Source of the DNA: Deltaproteobacteria bacterium
GTDB lineage: Bacteria > Desulfobacterota > Syntrophia > Syntrophales > UBA2210
Direction: 5' to 3'
NCBI GenBank assembly: GCA_016934695.1
Contig: JAFGSH010000257.1
Location: forward strand, 1-8,994
DNA length: 8,994 nucleotides
Shown: positions 7,219 through 8,994 of the stretch, piece after piece
Position numbering within the stretch: position 1 is the first letter of the stretch
Layout: every line of letters begins with the position of its first letter
Program-made: the position numbers and the translations under genes
Notes under the pieces: model-generated
What the model was told of the DNA's origin: nothing
The model's database searches: none
The model's input: only the letters and a program-made list of their open reading frames with translations

Positions 7219-7220
7219 GC

Positions 7221-8759
7221 ATGGGGATGAATATACTGGTTATCCGAACCCACCGATTAGGGGATATCCTCCAGCTGACACCCATGCTCGAGGGGTTGAA
7301 AGCGGTCTATCCGGGGAGCAGGACCTATTTTCTGACCGGAGAAGAGTTTACACCCCTGCTCGAGGGGAATCGTCATGTGGATGCCCTCATCCCGATTCCG
7401 GAAAGGGAGTATCGCTATTATTTGAAGAGCGAACCGGAGAGATATGCGGGGATATTCAACGAGATCTACGATCTTACCGGTGAGCTGAAGCGGCAGAAAT
7501 TCGATCTGATCATCAACCGGCAGTACGAGTGGGGGGGGCTTCTGGCCTCTCTTGTGGGGGCTCCGAGGATAGTCGGCGGCGCCTATTCGCCGGAGAGGGG
7601 TTTTTATTTTGACGATCAACCGTCGAAGGATCTCTTTGATGCGGTCAAGAAGGATCGGAAGTCAAACAGGCGCAACCTTGTCGACTGGGCCTGCCGGATT
7701 GCCGGGCTGCCCCCAGGGAACCACGGGCCGCTGAGCCTCTCTGTCGGTCAGGGGGCCCGGCGGGAGGCCGAACAGCTGACAGGCGCAGGGGACAGGAGGC
7801 CCATTGTGGGTGTTCAGATGGGTGCGGCGAAGTCCTTCCGGCAGTGGGGGGCGCATCATTTTGCGAAGGTCATCGACTGGCTGATTCGTGAGAAGCAGAG
7901 AAGGGTGGTCCTTATCGGGAGCGAGGATGAAAGGGAGCTGTCTGAACCCGTGGAACGGGTCTGTAAGGGGAGAGAGGACGATCTCGTGAACCTGATGGGG
8001 AAGACATCGCTCACGACGACGGGGGCCGTCCTGGAGCGGTGCGAGCTGCTCATTACGGGAGATACGGGTCCCATGCACATGGCGGCGGCGGTGGGAACCC
8101 CGGTCCTGTCCCTCTTTTTCGGGACCGCGTATCCGTGTGAGACCGGTCCCTACGGTTGCGGTCACTTCATCCTGTATTCCGATCTTCCCTGCGCCCCGTG
8201 CCTCGATCCGGCACGATGCGAGAGCGGACATGCGTGCAAGGGGATGATAACGCCTCCGGTCGTCATGCGGGCCTTCGAGACATTCGAGGCCTTCCGGAGC
8301 GGCGAACCCGTCGGCTGGAAATGCCCCGACCCGTCCGTCAGGCTTCTGGCGACGTCCCGTGATGCGAGGGGCGAGCAGGTACTGCTCCCCCCCGAAGAGG
8401 TGAACGGCATCGTACCGGAGAGTGATCGATTGCATGCCCGTACGGATGACGGGCGGTTTCTCCCGGACGTGCTCCGTGCGAAGGGAGACGAGATCGTCCT
8501 GTCTTGCATGGAGGGGGAGGTCGAGAGGGGTTTTGCCTCGTTTCCTGACTATCTGAATCAATGGCTTGCCCTGACGGGTGCGCTGACGGAAAAGGTCGAT
8601 CTCGAGGCGGTCCGGGGACTGCTCCGGGAATGCCTGGAGGCGGTGCAAGGCGGGGATACGGTGTCCCTGATGGATGCCGTCGAATACGGGTTCAAACCGC
8701 TGCTCGAACGTGCGGCGTGTGACGACCCGATGGAGGATTGTCGTACTGATGCCCGCTAA
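7221..8759 (+). CDS. Family 9 glycosyltransferase (heptosyltransferase-like) with C-terminal extension
   Basis: 512 aa from ATG 7221; the frame is open further upstream to 7134, but that part overlaps the Maf-N gene and lacks homology. Residues 1-~353 form a GT-B GT9 protein: MNILVIRTHRLGDILQLTPM at 3-22 with the R..GD.L..TP signature, then VGVQMGAAKSFRQWGAHHFA, VVLIGSEDE, and GDTGPMHMAAAVGTPVLSLF from 280 (donor-site motif). Four cysteines (324, 327, 333, 339; C-x2-C-x5-C-x5-C) match the cysteine-rich stretch seen in many GT9 enzymes. Classical members transfer ADP-heptose to LPS core; here the flagellar/surface glycosylation neighbours suggest a heptose or related sugar on the protein glycan. 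Residues ~355-512 have no recognised family and make the protein ~150 residues longer than usual. It lies 7 bp after the Maf-N gene and overlaps the next gene by 11 bp. Confidence 0.87.
   Translation: MGMNILVIRTHRLGDILQLTPMLEGLKAVYPGSRTYFLTGEEFTPLLEGNRHVDALIPIPEREYRYYLKSEPERYAGIFNEIYDLTGELKRQKFDLIINRQYEWGGLLASLVGAPRIVGGAYSPERGFYFDDQPSKDLFDAVKKDRKSNRRNLVDWACRIAGLPPGNHGPLSLSVGQGARREAEQLTGAGDRRPIVGVQMGAAKSFRQWGAHHFAKVIDWLIREKQRRVVLIGSEDERELSEPVERVCKGREDDLVNLMGKTSLTTTGAVLERCELLITGDTGPMHMAAAVGTPVLSLFFGTAYPCETGPYGCGHFILYSDLPCAPCLDPARCESGHACKGMITPPVVMRAFETFEAFRSGEPVGWKCPDPSVRLLATSRDARGEQVLLPPEEVNGIVPESDRLHARTDDGRFLPDVLRAKGDEIVLSCMEGEVERGFASFPDYLNQWLALTGALTEKVDLEAVRGLLRECLEAVQGGDTVSLMDAVEYGFKPLLERAACDDPMEDCRTDAR
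8732..8738 (+). promoter_or_regulatory. Ribosome binding site of the last GT2 gene
   Basis: GGAGGAT lies ten bases before ATG 8749, inside the end of the GT9 gene. It supports the overlapping start. Confidence 0.55.
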
Positions 8760-8994
8760 TCAACCTCGGATATCCCTCTGTATGATCGTCAGAGACGAAG
8801 AGGCGATCTTGGGCCGCTGTCTCGCCAGCGTACGCGGACTCGTCGACGAGATAATCGTGGTCGACACGGGGTCCGCGGACGGGACGGTTCGTATCGCCGG
8901 GGATTTCAGGGCCGCGGTATATCACCATCCCTGGGAGAATGACTTCAGCAGGCACCGCAACCAGGCCATCGGGTACGCCGGCGGGGAGTGGATC
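8749..8994 (+). CDS. Family 2 glycosyltransferase, N-terminal part (3' end outside window)
   Basis: Only the first 82 residues are present. They contain the start of a GT-A fold GT2 enzyme: ISLCMIVRDEEAILGRCLAS near residue 8, DEIIVVDTGSADGT, then PWENDFSRHRNQAI and GGEWI, which would lead into the DxD strand just past the edge. The segment is a close paralogue of the second GT2 domain of the 811-aa protein (SLCMIARDEE, DEIIVVDTGSSDGT, WQDDFSAARN). It is probably also a TPR-linked GT2, as this subfamily usually is, but the rest is not visible. ATG 8749 overlaps the GT9 stop by 11 bp, so translation is probably coupled. It would extend the same glycan; donor and acceptor are unknown. Confidence 0.87.
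   Translation, partial: MPANQPRISLCMIVRDEEAILGRCLASVRGLVDEIIVVDTGSADGTVRIAGDFRAAVYHHPWENDFSRHRNQAIGYAGGEWI

Noticed and set aside
7134..7220. Upstream extension of the GT9 frame to ATG 7134
   Set aside because: It would overlap the Maf-N gene by 80 bp, has no GT9 similarity, and the family N terminus (NILVIRTHRLGD) fits ATG 7221 with a Shine-Dalgarno.
7662..8648. Antisense open frame of 328 aa within the GT9 gene
   Set aside because: It is a shadow of the GT9 frame; the sequence is low in family-like patterns and rich in Arg/Pro/His.

Overview
The window is a compact, single-strand (+) gene block whose identifiable genes all belong to surface or flagellar protein glycosylation. Base composition is moderately GC-rich. 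Genes are tightly packed, with short gaps or overlaps and Shine-Dalgarno sites. A strong -24/-12 (sigma-54) promoter match is present. This set of TPR-linked GT2, Maf/DUF115 and GT9 proteins with a pseudaminic-acid synthase suggests a motile Gram-negative bacterium, perhaps of the Desulfobacterota/deltaproteobacterial kind. The taxonomic guess is an inference from gene content, not from a marker gene.

Left part (1-2010): the C-terminal part of a pseudaminic-acid synthase (PseI/NeuB family, entering from the left edge), then a left-handed beta-helix (hexapeptide-repeat) acyltransferase-like protein starting at TTG 511, then a PIG-L/LmbE zinc de-N-acetylase. The three are closely spaced and look like the tail of an upstream nonulosonic-acid biosynthesis operon. 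The acyltransferase and deacetylase could exchange or add acyl groups on the sugar.

Junction (2011-2181): a 171-bp gap, the only real intergenic region. It carries a near-consensus sigma-54 promoter (TGGCAC-N5-TTGC, 2100-2114) with a predicted start near 2126, about 56 nt upstream of the next gene.

Right part (2182-8994): five co-directional genes. They are an 811-aa protein with a degenerate N-terminal GT2-like domain, TPR-like repeats, a second GT2 domain that keeps its DAD motif, and more TPRs; a full-length Maf (DUF115) flagellin nonulosonic-acid transferase; a 208-aa protein equivalent to only the N-terminal domain of Maf; a GT9 (heptosyltransferase-like) protein with a ~158-aa unassigned C-terminal extension; and the start of another GT2 protein cut by the right edge.

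Working model (inference): PseI makes pseudaminic acid, the helix protein and PIG-L protein adjust acylation, Maf attaches the activated sugar to flagellin, and the GT2/GT9 proteins build or extend the glycan. The right-hand genes would be switched on with the flagellar regulon through sigma-54. No RNA genes, CRISPR arrays, insertion sequences or convincing terminators were seen.
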